A stretch of 64,000 nucleotides of DNA from an uncultured Alphaproteobacteria bacterium (GCA_934254585.1 CAKQLF010000003.1:62001-126000); one strand, 5' to 3'; shown: positions 53,101 through 61,469, counted from the stretch's first letter. Numbers and translations: made by a program. Notes: generated by a model not told the origin, from the letters alone.

Positions 53101-53249
53101 AAATCCATTGAGGTGTTGGCCATCTCGTTCAGCTTGCGCAAAATTTGTTCTTTTTGTTCATCTGAAACAGGTTGATTTTGCTTTTCTTTTTGCAAAACGG
53201 CGGTTAAATCGGCATATAGTTCTTTGTTGTTGTCAGTTGTTTCAACCAT
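50142..53249 (-). CDS. Very large helical protein of unknown function, 1035 aa
   Basis: No family is recognised. The first 400 residues are charged, Gln/Asn/Lys-rich and helical. Around residues 415-455 there is a weakly hydrophobic stretch (GLNFARTAIIGATLGPVGLT), and a second near 670 (IATISGATVGLVAAATAEYL), which could be membrane-associated. The last 150 residues change to a beta-strand-like repeat pattern containing HTDVDGDGKKDKI, an Asp-rich loop that looks like a calcium-binding DxDxDG motif. There is no N-terminal signal peptide. It could be a secreted effector or structural protein; its large size and repeated Gly/Asp segments point that way, but this is inference. It is transcribed alone. 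Confidence 0.75.
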   Translation of the reverse strand: MVETTDNNKELYADLTAVLQKEKQNQPVSDEQKEQILRKLNEMANTSMDFDADNLDNIIAFAQNYGNNDMAEKILHKAQEQKNKIEQDGTNTIENSHPDNLASQFRKDIEIINQPSYNVYRQYSALKNKENLQPQEQAFVSNVEKQVEAILANVEPQYIDEENAVAIKDYLEISNQSNPDKNTQQRNQKLLNSTEEKLKKYDQLNGLENVSELTPEIQQQNVQQWIGVAQQVSPQTIMPTLKPIIDGLSPEDKKELLLTLQKTTIYDLSTKAPDDNGKEICEQALANAAAEYKVLINAEYLKQEALAEFCAKNKINQQNLNDILQNAEKGIALSDSDKKLKEEFEKHLTKHLEKFPDFNGPYTNKEFLKNAATLANAVMINRQTTKECRRARLMNAPQISKAVEKLNNDFAEKHPKLYKGVNMAKTIGLNFARTAIIGATLGPVGLTAYSAFRTAKTIRKAYQQYRAKQGLDSFSVKDLKGSMNNFVGFIKYLGQKENRTEALNLIGQVASTAISGYFSLSSGLENMNLGLVGKTLGHTAENAASVATEASQHIDTFGGAVKAGFEKIISSPRRAATMLSSLGIGTVKFLSESYNLRTARNNLKNILEQNGATVSKDVIKQLEQIEKPEQFMAMVKQIAPNINKDQAEEAFKNAELARKSNPKTAAIATISGATVGLVAAATAEYLDSTNTSASDTTENNDHNVNDATTENSATIQSSSAAELWNNNDSAAKRLDSFGIDAKNANEMLREMGVIEKDDHHFYRQHELANLVNQHQLSDEQKTQIQEWANDRESRVHNLKTWIAEHSQRNTHSHGAGAGQSSSSDMQSQENAAETKGGFTLASMGKAEENAVETHKYKIQGRIDKLKGLNGEVEAENKIAAVREFEKSQQMQKSSKLTITDEDGNKTVSETKIGHKSNSQKITEYEGDKKTLKQQTTYYKDGDRQGSFKTTVHTDVDGDGKKDKIVTTTGADGNSVTYTKMSSGERQLEVKDAEGNSTKLSTSEMMEKGVSKSEARGALKDSYDKLSRQFQGRGER

Positions 53250-53439
53250 TTTCTTTCCCCAATCAAAACTTTATTTTCTTCAGTATAGCCCACATTTTTC
53301 TTTTTTGCAATAAAAATGACAAAAAAATTTTTTGTATAAAATATAGACGAGTAGTGGGTTATTTCATTTTTTGACTATACTTTTTTGAGGAGTATGGTAT
53401 AACACCTAATATTTAAGATGTGTTAATTAGGTAAAAAAA

Positions 53440-54912
53440 ATGAGTATAAAAAAGAAATTTGGCATATTTTTACTGTTTAACTTAATTTTGTGGAGCATTG
53501 TGCCACTGCTTCGTCTAAGTCTGCCGATGGATACTCAGGAAGCCATTGTCTGGGGAAAATACAGTTTTTTAGGAACGACCAAGCATCCGCCTTTTTCGGG
53601 GATTATTGCCTATTATTTTTATATGATGTTCGGTAAATTTGATGGAGCAATGTATCTGCTTAGTCAAATTTTTGTGCTGTTAGGGGTTATATATATTTAT
53701 AAATTAGCCATTTTATTTCTTGATAAAAATAAGGCAGTTATGGCGGCTATGCTGCAAATGGGGGTTATCTATTACAATTTATCAAGCGTCGAATTTAATG
53801 TTAATGTAATCTCTTTGGCTTTATGGCCGATGTGCGCCTATTATTTTTGGTTAGCATATCAAAATAACAAATTAAAAGATTGGTTGTTGTTTGGTGTTTT
53901 ATGCGGAATAAACTTGTTGAATAAATATACGGCAGCTTTGTTGTTGTTCGCAATCGGCGTGTTTATATTAACCGATGCCAAGGGTCGCCGACAATTGTTG
54001 AGTTATAAAATCTATTTGGCGGCTATTTGTTGCGGATTATTGCTTTTTCCGCATATTTGGTGGTTGGCGGAACACAACTTTGAAATGCTGAACTACATCT
54101 TAATGCGCAATGGTGGCGATAATCCCGATGCTTTGAACGGTTGGTGGCGACATTTATTTTATCCGCTGAAGTTTTTCGGAGGGCAAATTCTTTTTTCTTT
54201 GGCGGCACTTATTTGTTTTGCGGTGTTTTATAAAAAATCGGAAAAAGAGCCGTTACCCGAATTTTATTCGGCTCAAAGTCGGTTTTTATTGATTTGCGGA
54301 TTTTTGCCGATGTTGATTTTTATGACAATCAGTTTAATTGCCGGTACTCCGCTGAAAAGTATGTGGGGATTTCCTTGTCAATTTTTAGTCGGTATTTCTC
54401 TATTACACTTTTTTCCGGTTAAATTTGCGGAAGAAAAGGCTAATTGTCTGGTTTGGACTATGGAAACTTGGAGTTTGCTGTTTGCCGTGGTTTATGGTAT
54501 TCAATGCTTGACAACCACCAGTATTCGCTTTCGAACCGATTGTCCGACAACGGTCAAAGTTTTAGAGCAAAAATGGCAGGATTTTACCGGTGGTAAGAAA
54601 TTGGAATATTTGGGGGCTGATGTCTGGTTTGCCGATATGTTTGCCATTTATAGCCCTAATGAGGTGAAACCGATGGTTTGGCTCAGACCGGAAAATAATC
54701 CGTGGTTTGACGCCGCAGATTTTGAAGACAAAGGAGCTTTTGTTGTGGCGGCGAGTTATTCTGAATATATGGATTATAAGAAAAAATTCGGCGAAAAATT
54801 AACCGAACCGCAGAATATAAAAATAGAATATACCAGTATTAGCGGAAGAGTAAAAGTACGAGATATGTTTTATGGATTCTACAATGTTAAGGAGGCGGAA
54901 AATGCAAAATAA
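53440..54912 (+). CDS. ArnT/PMT-like integral membrane glycosyltransferase
   Basis: A 490-aa multi-pass protein with about ten hydrophobic helices. The first loop has the Asp/Glu motif of GT39/GT83 enzymes (SLPMDTQEAIVWGKYSFLG) followed by KHPPF. Such enzymes transfer a sugar from an undecaprenyl-phosphate carrier in the periplasm to lipid A, a protein or a polymer; the acceptor here is unknown. It is the first gene of a five-gene cluster and overlaps the next by 11 bp. AGGT lies 10 bases upstream of the ATG. Confidence 0.8.
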   Translation: MSIKKKFGIFLLFNLILWSIVPLLRLSLPMDTQEAIVWGKYSFLGTTKHPPFSGIIAYYFYMMFGKFDGAMYLLSQIFVLLGVIYIYKLAILFLDKNKAVMAAMLQMGVIYYNLSSVEFNVNVISLALWPMCAYYFWLAYQNNKLKDWLLFGVLCGINLLNKYTAALLLFAIGVFILTDAKGRRQLLSYKIYLAAICCGLLLFPHIWWLAEHNFEMLNYILMRNGGDNPDALNGWWRHLFYPLKFFGGQILFSLAALICFAVFYKKSEKEPLPEFYSAQSRFLLICGFLPMLIFMTISLIAGTPLKSMWGFPCQFLVGISLLHFFPVKFAEEKANCLVWTMETWSLLFAVVYGIQCLTTTSIRFRTDCPTTVKVLEQKWQDFTGGKKLEYLGADVWFADMFAIYSPNEVKPMVWLRPENNPWFDAADFEDKGAFVVAASYSEYMDYKKKFGEKLTEPQNIKIEYTSISGRVKVRDMFYGFYNVKEAENAK

Positions 54913-55870
54913 ATTAGTCAGCATTGTTATTTCAGCATATAATGAACAAGATAATGTAATTGAGTTGTATAAACAATTGACCTCTGATTTGAAAAAAGTT
55001 AAAGGTGTCGATTTTGAATTTTTGTATGTTGATGACGGCAGTGCGGATAAGACTTATGAAAACTGTTTAAAATTGCAAAAAAAAGACAGCAGGGTTAAAG
55101 TTGTTCAGTTAAAGCGCAACTTCGGCCACGAAATTGCAATGACCGCCGGTATGGATTATGCCAAAGGCGACGCGGTTATCTTTATGGATTCTGATTTGCA
55201 GCATCCTCCGGTTTATATTCCTCAAATGATTAAACTCTGGCAGCAGGGAAAAGAAATTGTACTTACCAAACGTTTGGATAATAAAGCTACGTCAAAATTT
55301 TATAAGTTTTGCGCCAAAATGTTTTATTTTATTTTGAATAAAATGTCCGACACCAAGATTATGGAAAGCGCGCCGGATTTTCGACTTTTGGACCGCAAAT
55401 ACGTTGATTTCCTTAAAGGATTTAATGAACAAGACAGATTGTTTCGCGGTTTGTTGAGTTGGATTATGCCGCACGATAATGTGGCGATTATTGATTTTGT
55501 GGCTCCTGAGCGTTTTAGCGGTGAGTCGAAATATAATTTTTTCAAATCAATGCATTTGGCCGTGAACAGTATTGTCCAATTTTCAGTTTTACCGTTGCGA
55601 TTGTCCATATATCTGGGGTTGATAGCAGCGTTTTCGGCTTTTTTATTGGGATTCTATGTGTTTATTGAATATTTCTTTATGCACAATCCGACTCCCGGTT
55701 ATGCCACAATTATGATTACGGTGATTTTCCTTGGTTCCGTGCAGTTGATTTGTTTGGGAATTATCGGTGAATATATCGGTAAAATTCATATTGAAGTGAA
55801 AAAACGTCCGCTCTATGTCGCTGATTTTGTGACAAAGGAAAAAGAAAATGACTCTGAAAAAAATATTTAA
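54902..55870 (+). CDS. GtrB/DPM1-like polyprenyl-phosphate glycosyltransferase (GT2)
   Basis: A 322-aa membrane protein that makes undecaprenyl-phosphate-sugar on the cytoplasmic face. GT2 motifs: VSIVISAYNEQDNVIELY, LYVDDGSADKT, FMDSDLQHPP, and the RLLDRKYVDFL stretch; two C-terminal transmembrane helices follow (LGLIAAFSAFLLGFYVFIEY; MITVIFLGSVQLICLGIIGEYIG). The start at 54902 has AAGGAGG upstream and overlaps the ArnT-like gene by 11 bp. It probably supplies the sugar donor for that transferase. Confidence 0.93.
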   Translation: MQNKLVSIVISAYNEQDNVIELYKQLTSDLKKVKGVDFEFLYVDDGSADKTYENCLKLQKKDSRVKVVQLKRNFGHEIAMTAGMDYAKGDAVIFMDSDLQHPPVYIPQMIKLWQQGKEIVLTKRLDNKATSKFYKFCAKMFYFILNKMSDTKIMESAPDFRLLDRKYVDFLKGFNEQDRLFRGLLSWIMPHDNVAIIDFVAPERFSGESKYNFFKSMHLAVNSIVQFSVLPLRLSIYLGLIAAFSAFLLGFYVFIEYFFMHNPTPGYATIMITVIFLGSVQLICLGIIGEYIGKIHIEVKKRPLYVADFVTKEKENDSEKNI

Positions 55871-56678
55871 TGCCGATGACTTCGGAATAAGCCGAGGTGT
55901 TAATGCCGCCATTGTTAAGGCTCACCGCGAGGGTGTTCTGAATAGCGCGAGTTTAATGATAAATCAAAAATTTGCGGAAGAAGCCGTAAAACAAGCTAAA
56001 GAAATGCCAAATTTGGAAATGGGCTTGCATATTAATTTAACAAACGAATTTTCGGCGGCACCGGCGCAAAAAATTCCGCTGTTGACAGATGAGCGAGGCA
56101 AATTAAAAAATGGTTTTGTTAATTTATTGCTGCTTTCATTTTTTAAGCCGCGCCAACTTCGGCAGCAGGTGGAAATTGAAATACGGGCGCAAATTGCCAA
56201 ATATTTGGCAACGGGCTTACCTTTGCAACATTTAGACAGTCATCGTCACGTCCATCTTATTCCGCAAATATTTAAAGTAACGCGTAAGTTGCAAAAAGAA
56301 TATGAAGTTCCTCGTATCAGAGTGATGAATGAAAACTGTTTTAACACCTTGAAATTTAATCAAAATAAAAGTTGGCTTTTTGATGGTGCACTAATTAAAT
56401 ATGTGTTGTTGCGCTTTTTGTGTTGGTGGAACGGGTACAAATCTGATGTTTATTTTTATACGCTTCTTTACACTTGCAAAATATCACGGGAGCAGTTTAA
56501 TAATGTGAAAATTCCACACGGATATAAAGCAGTGGAAATAATGATTCACCCCGGAATGCCGGAAATTGATAAGCAATATCCGCAAGATGTCTGGGATGAT
56601 AATATTTTATCATCATTCCGCACAGTGGAGTTGAACACTCTGCTGGATAAAAATGTAGTGGAGAATATCAATGATTAA
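55848..56678 (+). CDS. ChbG/HpnK (YdjC-like) carbohydrate deacetylase
   Basis: A 276-aa metal-dependent deacetylase of the YdjC family. The metal motif FNADDFGISRGVN opens the protein, followed by GLHINLTNEF and the HLDSHRHVHLIP motif. Members remove N-acetyl groups from amino sugars, or act on lipid-linked sugars as HpnK does. It overlaps the GT2 gene by 23 bp and the GtrA gene by 8 bp, so it is part of the glycosylation operon and may deacetylate the lipid-linked sugar. Confidence 0.9.
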   Translation: MTLKKIFNADDFGISRGVNAAIVKAHREGVLNSASLMINQKFAEEAVKQAKEMPNLEMGLHINLTNEFSAAPAQKIPLLTDERGKLKNGFVNLLLLSFFKPRQLRQQVEIEIRAQIAKYLATGLPLQHLDSHRHVHLIPQIFKVTRKLQKEYEVPRIRVMNENCFNTLKFNQNKSWLFDGALIKYVLLRFLCWWNGYKSDVYFYTLLYTCKISREQFNNVKIPHGYKAVEIMIHPGMPEIDKQYPQDVWDDNILSSFRTVELNTLLDKNVVENIND

Positions 56679-57159
56679 GAGTGTAATAAAGCTTTATTTG
56701 TGGGCGGAGAACATTTGGTTTAAGCTTCCGCAAAAATTGCGATTTTTGCTGGTAGGCGGATTTAATACCGTTTTTGCTTACGCGGTTCTGGCTCTTTTGT
56801 TGTGGCTGTTTGAAGGGCTTAATAAGAAATTGAATTTAAACTTTTTACCGGTGTTTGTGGCAAACTTTTCACTGTTTGTGCAATATGTAATCACCATAAA
56901 CGTCTCATTTGCGACAATGCGCTATTATGTTTTTCAAAGTCACGGAAACTGGAAACAAGAGTTTTTGAAGGCTTTTTCCGTTTATATGTTTTTATATTTG
57001 ATAAACTCTCCGATTTTAAGCTTTTTGATGGTTGTTGTAGGCTTACCGCCGCTTTGGGCGCAAGCATTATATTTGTTGTTTTCAACCATTGCTACTTTTA
57101 TTTTGCATAAATATTATTCGTTTCGCAAAAGAACTCCGCGTGAAACCTTGGAGAGCTGA
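56671..57159 (+). CDS. GtrA-like membrane protein
   Basis: A 162-aa protein with four hydrophobic helices, starting LRFLLVGGFNTVFAYAVLALLLW, the usual opening of the GtrA family. GtrA proteins are thought to flip undecaprenyl-phosphate-linked sugars to the periplasm. This completes a Gtr-type set: GtrB-like synthase, GtrA-like flippase and a membrane transferase. It overlaps chbG by 8 bp. Confidence 0.88.
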   Translation: MIKSVIKLYLWAENIWFKLPQKLRFLLVGGFNTVFAYAVLALLLWLFEGLNKKLNLNFLPVFVANFSLFVQYVITINVSFATMRYYVFQSHGNWKQEFLKAFSVYMFLYLINSPILSFLMVVVGLPPLWAQALYLLFSTIATFILHKYYSFRKRTPRETLES

Positions 57160-57161
57160 TT

Positions 57162-57665
57162 ATGCCATCTGTTCAGCAAATAAAAAAGCCTATTGAGGAT
57201 AACCGTTTTCAACCGCGTAAGAAAAAATTGAGCACATTAGCTAAAATAATGCTCTATATTTCTGCTTTTTGTGCGCTATTTTACCATTTCGGTGTGACTA
57301 AAATGGAAAAAATGCCGGAGAACGTTGCGGAAAACGCTTTAACAAAGAGTCCTTTTGATTATTTAATGAAGGGCGGCAAAAAAATTGTGTGGTTCGGAGC
57401 GGATTGTCCGGTAAGTGCCGCGAAGAAAAAAATGATAAATAAGTTATTAAAAGCGCGTGGACTTGATAAATTTTATGAGCATAAAGCATTTTTGCAAAAT
57501 TCCTATTTTTCCAGTTGTCAAGGTAGCAATTGTTTGGATGTGTTTTTAATAGAGAATTGCAGTGAAAGTTATTGTATTCTTATCCCTTCACAAAACAAAT
57601 TTATCAAAGTCGATTTTAATAAAGGCGATTTGTTGGAAACTCTGGATAAATATAAAAATCTGTAA
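57162..57665 (+). CDS. Membrane-anchored hypothetical protein, 167 aa
   Basis: One N-terminal helix (IMLYISAFCALFYHFGV) with a basic start suggests a membrane anchor with the rest in the periplasm. The C-terminal domain includes WFGADCPVSAAKKKMINKLL and four more Cys (SSCQGSNCLDVFLIENCSESYC). It could be thioredoxin-like, but CPVS is not a classical CxxC. It follows the gtrA-like gene by 2 bp and is the last gene of the glycosylation cluster. Unrecognised otherwise. Confidence 0.7.
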   Translation: MPSVQQIKKPIEDNRFQPRKKKLSTLAKIMLYISAFCALFYHFGVTKMEKMPENVAENALTKSPFDYLMKGGKKIVWFGADCPVSAAKKKMINKLLKARGLDKFYEHKAFLQNSYFSSCQGSNCLDVFLIENCSESYCILIPSQNKFIKVDFNKGDLLETLDKYKNL

Positions 57666-57738
57666 CTTAATACTTAGCTTTAGACGGCTTTAAAACGTGG
57701 CGGCAGATATTATCTTCCTATAAAAAAAGGAGAAGAAA

Positions 57739-58050
57739 ATGCGTTTTATTAAGCCGATAAATTTAAATGAAAAATCTTTTATTTTAGATGTGCGTTTACC
57801 GGAAGAACAAGCCTTGGAAGAAATTGCTTTTCCGCATATTAATGCCGATTTAGAAACTCTTAATCCCCGAAAATTTATACAAGAAAATAATTTAACACCG
57901 GAGCAAACAATAAACATTCTTTGTTCATCTGGCGGTCGAGCTTCGCAGGCTGCAGAAATGTTTGAAAAATCTGGTTTTAAAAATGTAGCGGTTATTATTG
58001 GCGGATTGGTGGAAGCCGAATACGAGGGAATTCCGATTATCCGCCATTAA
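57739..58050 (+). CDS. Rhodanese-like domain protein, 103 aa
   Basis: A single rhodanese domain. FILDVRLPEEQALEEI is the start of the fold, and the active-site loop CSSGGRASQAA carries the catalytic Cys. Such proteins transfer sulfur or bind persulfide in thiosulfate metabolism, tRNA thiolation or stress responses. AAAGGAGAAG lies just before the ATG. It stands between the glycosylation cluster and rnhB. GlpE-type rhodaneses have similar size. Confidence 0.88.
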   Translation: MRFIKPINLNEKSFILDVRLPEEQALEEIAFPHINADLETLNPRKFIQENNLTPEQTINILCSSGGRASQAAEMFEKSGFKNVAVIIGGLVEAEYEGIPIIRH

Positions 58051-58101
58051 GTCTTGCGTTTTGGCTATGGTATGTTATATTCCGGCTAAAGGAGAATTGT
58101 G

Positions 58102-58737
58102 ATGCCGGATTGGAAAATAGAAGATAATTTTCAAGGTTTGATTTGCGGGGTTGATGAAGCCGGACGAGGGCCTTGGGCCGGACCGGTTGTGGCCGGCGCG
58201 GCTGTTTTTTTAACCAGAGAAGTTAAGCCCGAATTGTTGGCGCAATTAAATGACTCTAAAAAGTTATCAGCCAAGAAGAGAGAATATTTATATGATTTGT
58301 TGCGGCAAGAAGAGCAATCCGGACATATTTTGTGCGCTATAGGTGAGGCGAGTGCGGCGGAAATAGATAAATACAATATCTTGCAAGCGACATTTATGGC
58401 TATGAGCCGAGCGGTGTCACAATTGGCTCTAAAACCGCAAACAGCCTTGATTGACGGCAACAGATTGCCAAAGGATTTTCCGTGCCGAACACAATGTTTC
58501 ATCGGTGGAGACGGGCGGTCTTATTCAATAGCGGCGGCGAGTATTTTGGCAAAAGTTTATCGAGATAAATTAATGGCTGAATTGGCACAAAAATATCCTT
58601 TTTACGCCTTTGAAAAAAATGCCGGCTATGGCACCAAAGCGCATATAGAAGGCTTGCGTCTGCATGGAGTGACACCACAGCATCGTCGCAGTTATCGCCC
58701 GATTAAAGAGTTTTTACAAGCTGAGAATTTATCATAA
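58102..58737 (+). CDS. rnhB: Ribonuclease HII
   Basis: A 211-aa enzyme that cuts at ribonucleotides in DNA. Motifs CGVDEAGRGPWAGPVV (first two acidic residues), ALIDGNRLP and SILAKVYRDKLM are present, and KYPFYAFEKNAGYGTKAH contains the Tyr/Gly recognition part. I chose the ATG at 58102 with AGGAG upstream instead of the GTG at 58099. Upstream is the rhodanese gene, and the tRNA-Arg gene follows after 43 bp. Confidence 0.97.
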   Translation: MPDWKIEDNFQGLICGVDEAGRGPWAGPVVAGAAVFLTREVKPELLAQLNDSKKLSAKKREYLYDLLRQEEQSGHILCAIGEASAAEIDKYNILQATFMAMSRAVSQLALKPQTALIDGNRLPKDFPCRTQCFIGGDGRSYSIAAASILAKVYRDKLMAELAQKYPFYAFEKNAGYGTKAHIEGLRLHGVTPQHRRSYRPIKEFLQAENLS

Positions 58738-58780
58738 GTCTTGCAATTTATTTATGTTTGCTTTATAACAGAAAAGTGTT

Positions 58781-58857
58781 GCAGGCGTAGCTCATCAGGA
58801 TAGAGCGACTTCCTCCTAAGAAGTAGGCAGGCGGTTCGAGTCCGCCCGCTTGTACCA
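58781..58857 (+). tRNA. tRNA-Arg (anticodon CCT)
   Basis: A 77-base cloverleaf with encoded CCA. The acceptor strands GCAGGCG/CGCTTGT pair with G-T wobbles at both ends; the anticodon arm is ACTTC-CTCCTAA-GAAGT with anticodon CCT; the T arm is GGCGG-TTCGAGT-CCGCC. The 3' end is followed by a truncated Fic gene, so this tRNA may also have been an integration site. Confidence 0.93.
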
Positions 58858-58899
58858 TTTAGCTTTTCCGCTGAGTTTTGTTTCATTCCTATATTACAA

Positions 58900-59298
58900 T
58901 CAAATAGAAAATTGATATTTGCCTTTACCTTTTCCTTGGATAGGTTTAATTATTTGGTTAGTTAATAGTAAATTGATTAATCTTGATGCCATTGCTGGTT
59001 TTATATTAATAATTTCAATAATATCTGAACGGCCAAAATACTGAGTATTACTATATCTATCATATAGTTTTAATATATGTTGCAGTGATTTTGCGGAAAT
59101 ATTAGATATTTTGCATTTACATACATTTTCAATGTCTACTTTTGTGCAATCAATGTCTACTTTTGTATCATCAATGTCTACTTTTTTATGCGATATATTG
59201 CCAATATGCATTGATCTATTAGATAATTGATGATTTTCATTTAGTAGCAAATTTTCTAAAAATAGCTCTAAATATTCTGTAGTTGAATGGATCTTGAT
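58900..59298 (-). pseudogene. 5'-truncated Fic family gene (C-terminal part)
   Basis: The frame is open upstream to a TGA at 59301 without a start codon and begins with STTEYLELFLENLLL then LSNRSMHIGN, the pattern that follows the Fic core in many Fic proteins. A short 7-residue repeat KVDIDDT-KVDIDCT-KVDIENV comes next, encoded by a 21-bp tandem repeat at about 59129-59191, then a winged-helix-like end (SDIIEIINIKPAMASRLINLLL). The Fic catalytic motif is missing. It could be partly translated from an internal ATG (59250), but it is most likely a remnant. Confidence 0.65.
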
Positions 59299-59301
59299 TC
59301 A

Positions 59302-59606
59302 TAAATTATCCTCTTAAACTATTGCTAATTATAATATATTACAAAAAATTAAAATTACATAAATTTTATTTAATTTTGCAGATATATAGGGTGACGGGTT
59401 AAAATAGATGGAAATATTTAAATACAGTTTTTATTGTTATTCCAAAATAGAAATGTTACATTTTTCCAAAAATATCTGTATGTAACTAACTGTAATAATA
59501 TGTTTCGTTTAGTAATTACTTTTACTTCCTATATGGATAGAATACACTAGGAAGCCAATATAGATATAGCTAATATTCCCCAAAAAAACATCTAAATTGT
59601 AGCTAT
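59302..59606. other. AT-rich gap, no gene seen
   Basis: About 300 bp of AT-rich sequence with no coding potential. It lies upstream of the Fic remnant and downstream of the rppH stop, so it is probably scar sequence from the same insertion or deletion event. Confidence 0.4.
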
Positions 59607-60083
59607 TTATTCTATAAAATTTTCTATAAGAGGATTAAATGCTGAAAACATTTTTGCGTACGCCGATTTTTTGAAATCAACCGCCAATGAAACCGCTTCT
59701 TCAAGCGAAACCCACTTAAAGGCATTAAATTCCGGAGTTGAAGTTTGCAAGTTTATTTCATCATCATTACCGGCAAAATAAAACAGTGACCAATACATAT
59801 CTTGGCCGGCGTTTGTAAAACCCCTTTGCTGCATAGAAGCAATCACTTCTGCCGGAAAACGATAGCGTGCAGGTTCGGTCAGAGTGGCGATTCTTTTTAG
59901 TCCACTCAGTGAAGTTTCCTCTTGCAACTCTCGTCGGGCGGCCTGTTCCGGACTTTCTCCTTCTTCCAGTCCGCCCTGTGGAAATTGCCAAGAATTTTGC
60001 ATATCATTGCGTTGACAGATAAGAACTTTTTTATCTGTACGGAATACCACAATTCCTGCGTTTTTTCTAAACCATTCTGACAT
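59607..60083 (-). CDS. rppH: RNA pyrophosphohydrolase (Nudix)
   Basis: A 158-aa Nudix hydrolase. Its Nudix box GGLEEGESPEQAARRELQEE fits GX5EX7REUXEEXGU. The N-terminal RKNAGIVVFRTDKKVLICQRNDMQNSWQFPQGG is typical of RppH, which removes pyrophosphate from the 5' end of mRNA and so starts RNase E-dependent decay. The last two residues overlap nothing else; its ATG shares a base with the ctpA stop (60083), so it is coupled to ctpA. Confidence 0.93.
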   Translation of the reverse strand: MSEWFRKNAGIVVFRTDKKVLICQRNDMQNSWQFPQGGLEEGESPEQAARRELQEETSLSGLKRIATLTEPARYRFPAEVIASMQQRGFTNAGQDMYWSLFYFAGNDDEINLQTSTPEFNAFKWVSLEEAVSLAVDFKKSAYAKMFSAFNPLIENFIE

Positions 60084-61453
60084 TATTTTGTTCTTTTAAG
60101 GTTTTTAGATTTAGTTTTTTCAGAGGTGAATTTAGGGGCTGCTTTTACCTCTGGTTTGTTTTGCAGATTTGTGTTGTCGTTTTGACCATAAAGATATAGG
60201 GCTTTAACCAAATCCAAGGCTCGAATTAATTGATAATCTTTCAAATCTTCCTTTGAAGAAGTTGTTTGATTTTTAGCAGACTTTTTATCCGCTTGTTCAT
60301 TTTTTAACGCGCCTTTTAAATCGGCCTCGCTGATGTTCCAACCATTGGATTCTATTTCTTCAACCTTAGCTTGTTTAACCACTACATCAGGCTCAATTCC
60401 CTTGGCTTGAATAGAGCGTCCTGACGGAGTGTAATAGCGAGCGGTGGTTAAGCGCATTGCCGCGTTGTTGCGTAAAGGAACAACCGTTTGCACCGAGCCT
60501 TTACCGAAAGATTTTTCGCCGATAACCACTGCACGGTGATGGTCTTGCAAAGCACCTGCCACAATTTCTGAAGCCGAGGCCGAACCTTCATTAATTAAAA
60601 CCACAATCGGCAAACCTTTGGCAATGTCGCCTTTGGTGGCCGAAAATTTAACGGTGTCTTCTGCATTACGCGAGCGCGTCGAAACAATTTCACCTTGTTC
60701 CAAAAACAAATCAGATACGCTTACGGCTTGATCCAAAAGTCCGCCGGGGTTATTTCGAACATCAATAACAATGCCCGCAAGTTTGTTTTTAAGTTTTTTT
60801 TGTGCGTTTGTCACAGCTTTTTCAATAGCTTTATCCAACTCTTCATTAAAAGATGAGATGCGTATATATAAAACATCGTCTTTTTTAATTTCGCTTTTAA
60901 CCGATTGAATTTTAATTTCCGCGCGTTTCAAAGTAACAGTGAACGGCTTGTCATTAACTCTGCGAATTGTTACTTTTACTTTAGTGCCAACTTTACCGCG
61001 TAATTTGTTCACTACATCATTCAGCGTTTGTCCGATTACCGTTTCGCCGTCAACATCTGTTATATAATCACCGGCTTTTAATCCGGCTTTGGCTGCAGGA
61101 GTGTCATCTATCGGAGAAATAATTTTCACCACGCCGTTATCCATTGTGATTTCAATACCCAAACCACCGAATTTACCTTTAGTTTGTTCGCTCATATATT
61201 TAAAATCATCAACCGTCAGATAACTGGAATGAGGGTCAAGAGATGTCAGCATACCATTAATAGCCGCTTCAATCAGCTGTTTGTCGGTAACATCTTCCAC
61301 ATACGACATTTTGGTGCGTTCCATAACTTCACCGAAAAGATTAAGCAACTCATAAGTGTTTACCTGTTCTTCTTTGGTTTGTTCTTTGGCGCACACGTCA
61401 GTAGCCAGAAAACTTAAAATTAAAGTATAAACAATAAATGTTTTTTTCAGCAT
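60083..61453 (-). CDS. ctpA: Carboxyl-terminal processing protease (S41, CtpA-like)
   Basis: A 456-aa periplasmic protease. The N-terminal signal peptide (TFIVYTLILSFLATDVCA) is followed by a helical region, a PDZ domain (GGLGIEITMDNGVVKIISP), and the S41 catalytic part with Ser in NEGSASASEIVAGALQD and Lys in GEKSFGKGSVQ. It degrades or processes cell-envelope proteins. The ATG at 61453 has GAGG 8 bases upstream and fits better than 61459. The end is Lys-rich (KTKSKNLKRTK). The rppH gene follows with overlapping stop/start; the EnvC-like gene lies 10 bp upstream. Confidence 0.93.
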   Translation of the reverse strand: MLKKTFIVYTLILSFLATDVCAKEQTKEEQVNTYELLNLFGEVMERTKMSYVEDVTDKQLIEAAINGMLTSLDPHSSYLTVDDFKYMSEQTKGKFGGLGIEITMDNGVVKIISPIDDTPAAKAGLKAGDYITDVDGETVIGQTLNDVVNKLRGKVGTKVKVTIRRVNDKPFTVTLKRAEIKIQSVKSEIKKDDVLYIRISSFNEELDKAIEKAVTNAQKKLKNKLAGIVIDVRNNPGGLLDQAVSVSDLFLEQGEIVSTRSRNAEDTVKFSATKGDIAKGLPIVVLINEGSASASEIVAGALQDHHRAVVIGEKSFGKGSVQTVVPLRNNAAMRLTTARYYTPSGRSIQAKGIEPDVVVKQAKVEEIESNGWNISEADLKGALKNEQADKKSAKNQTTSSKEDLKDYQLIRALDLVKALYLYGQNDNTNLQNKPEVKAAPKFTSEKTKSKNLKRTK

Positions 61454-61469
61454 TATCATATCCTCATTT

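Noticed and set aside
59129..59191. Short tandem repeats considered as a CRISPR array
   Set aside because: They are 21-bp units with no spacers, in frame, and encode a heptad repeat in the Fic remnant. No cas gene or other array was seen in the window.
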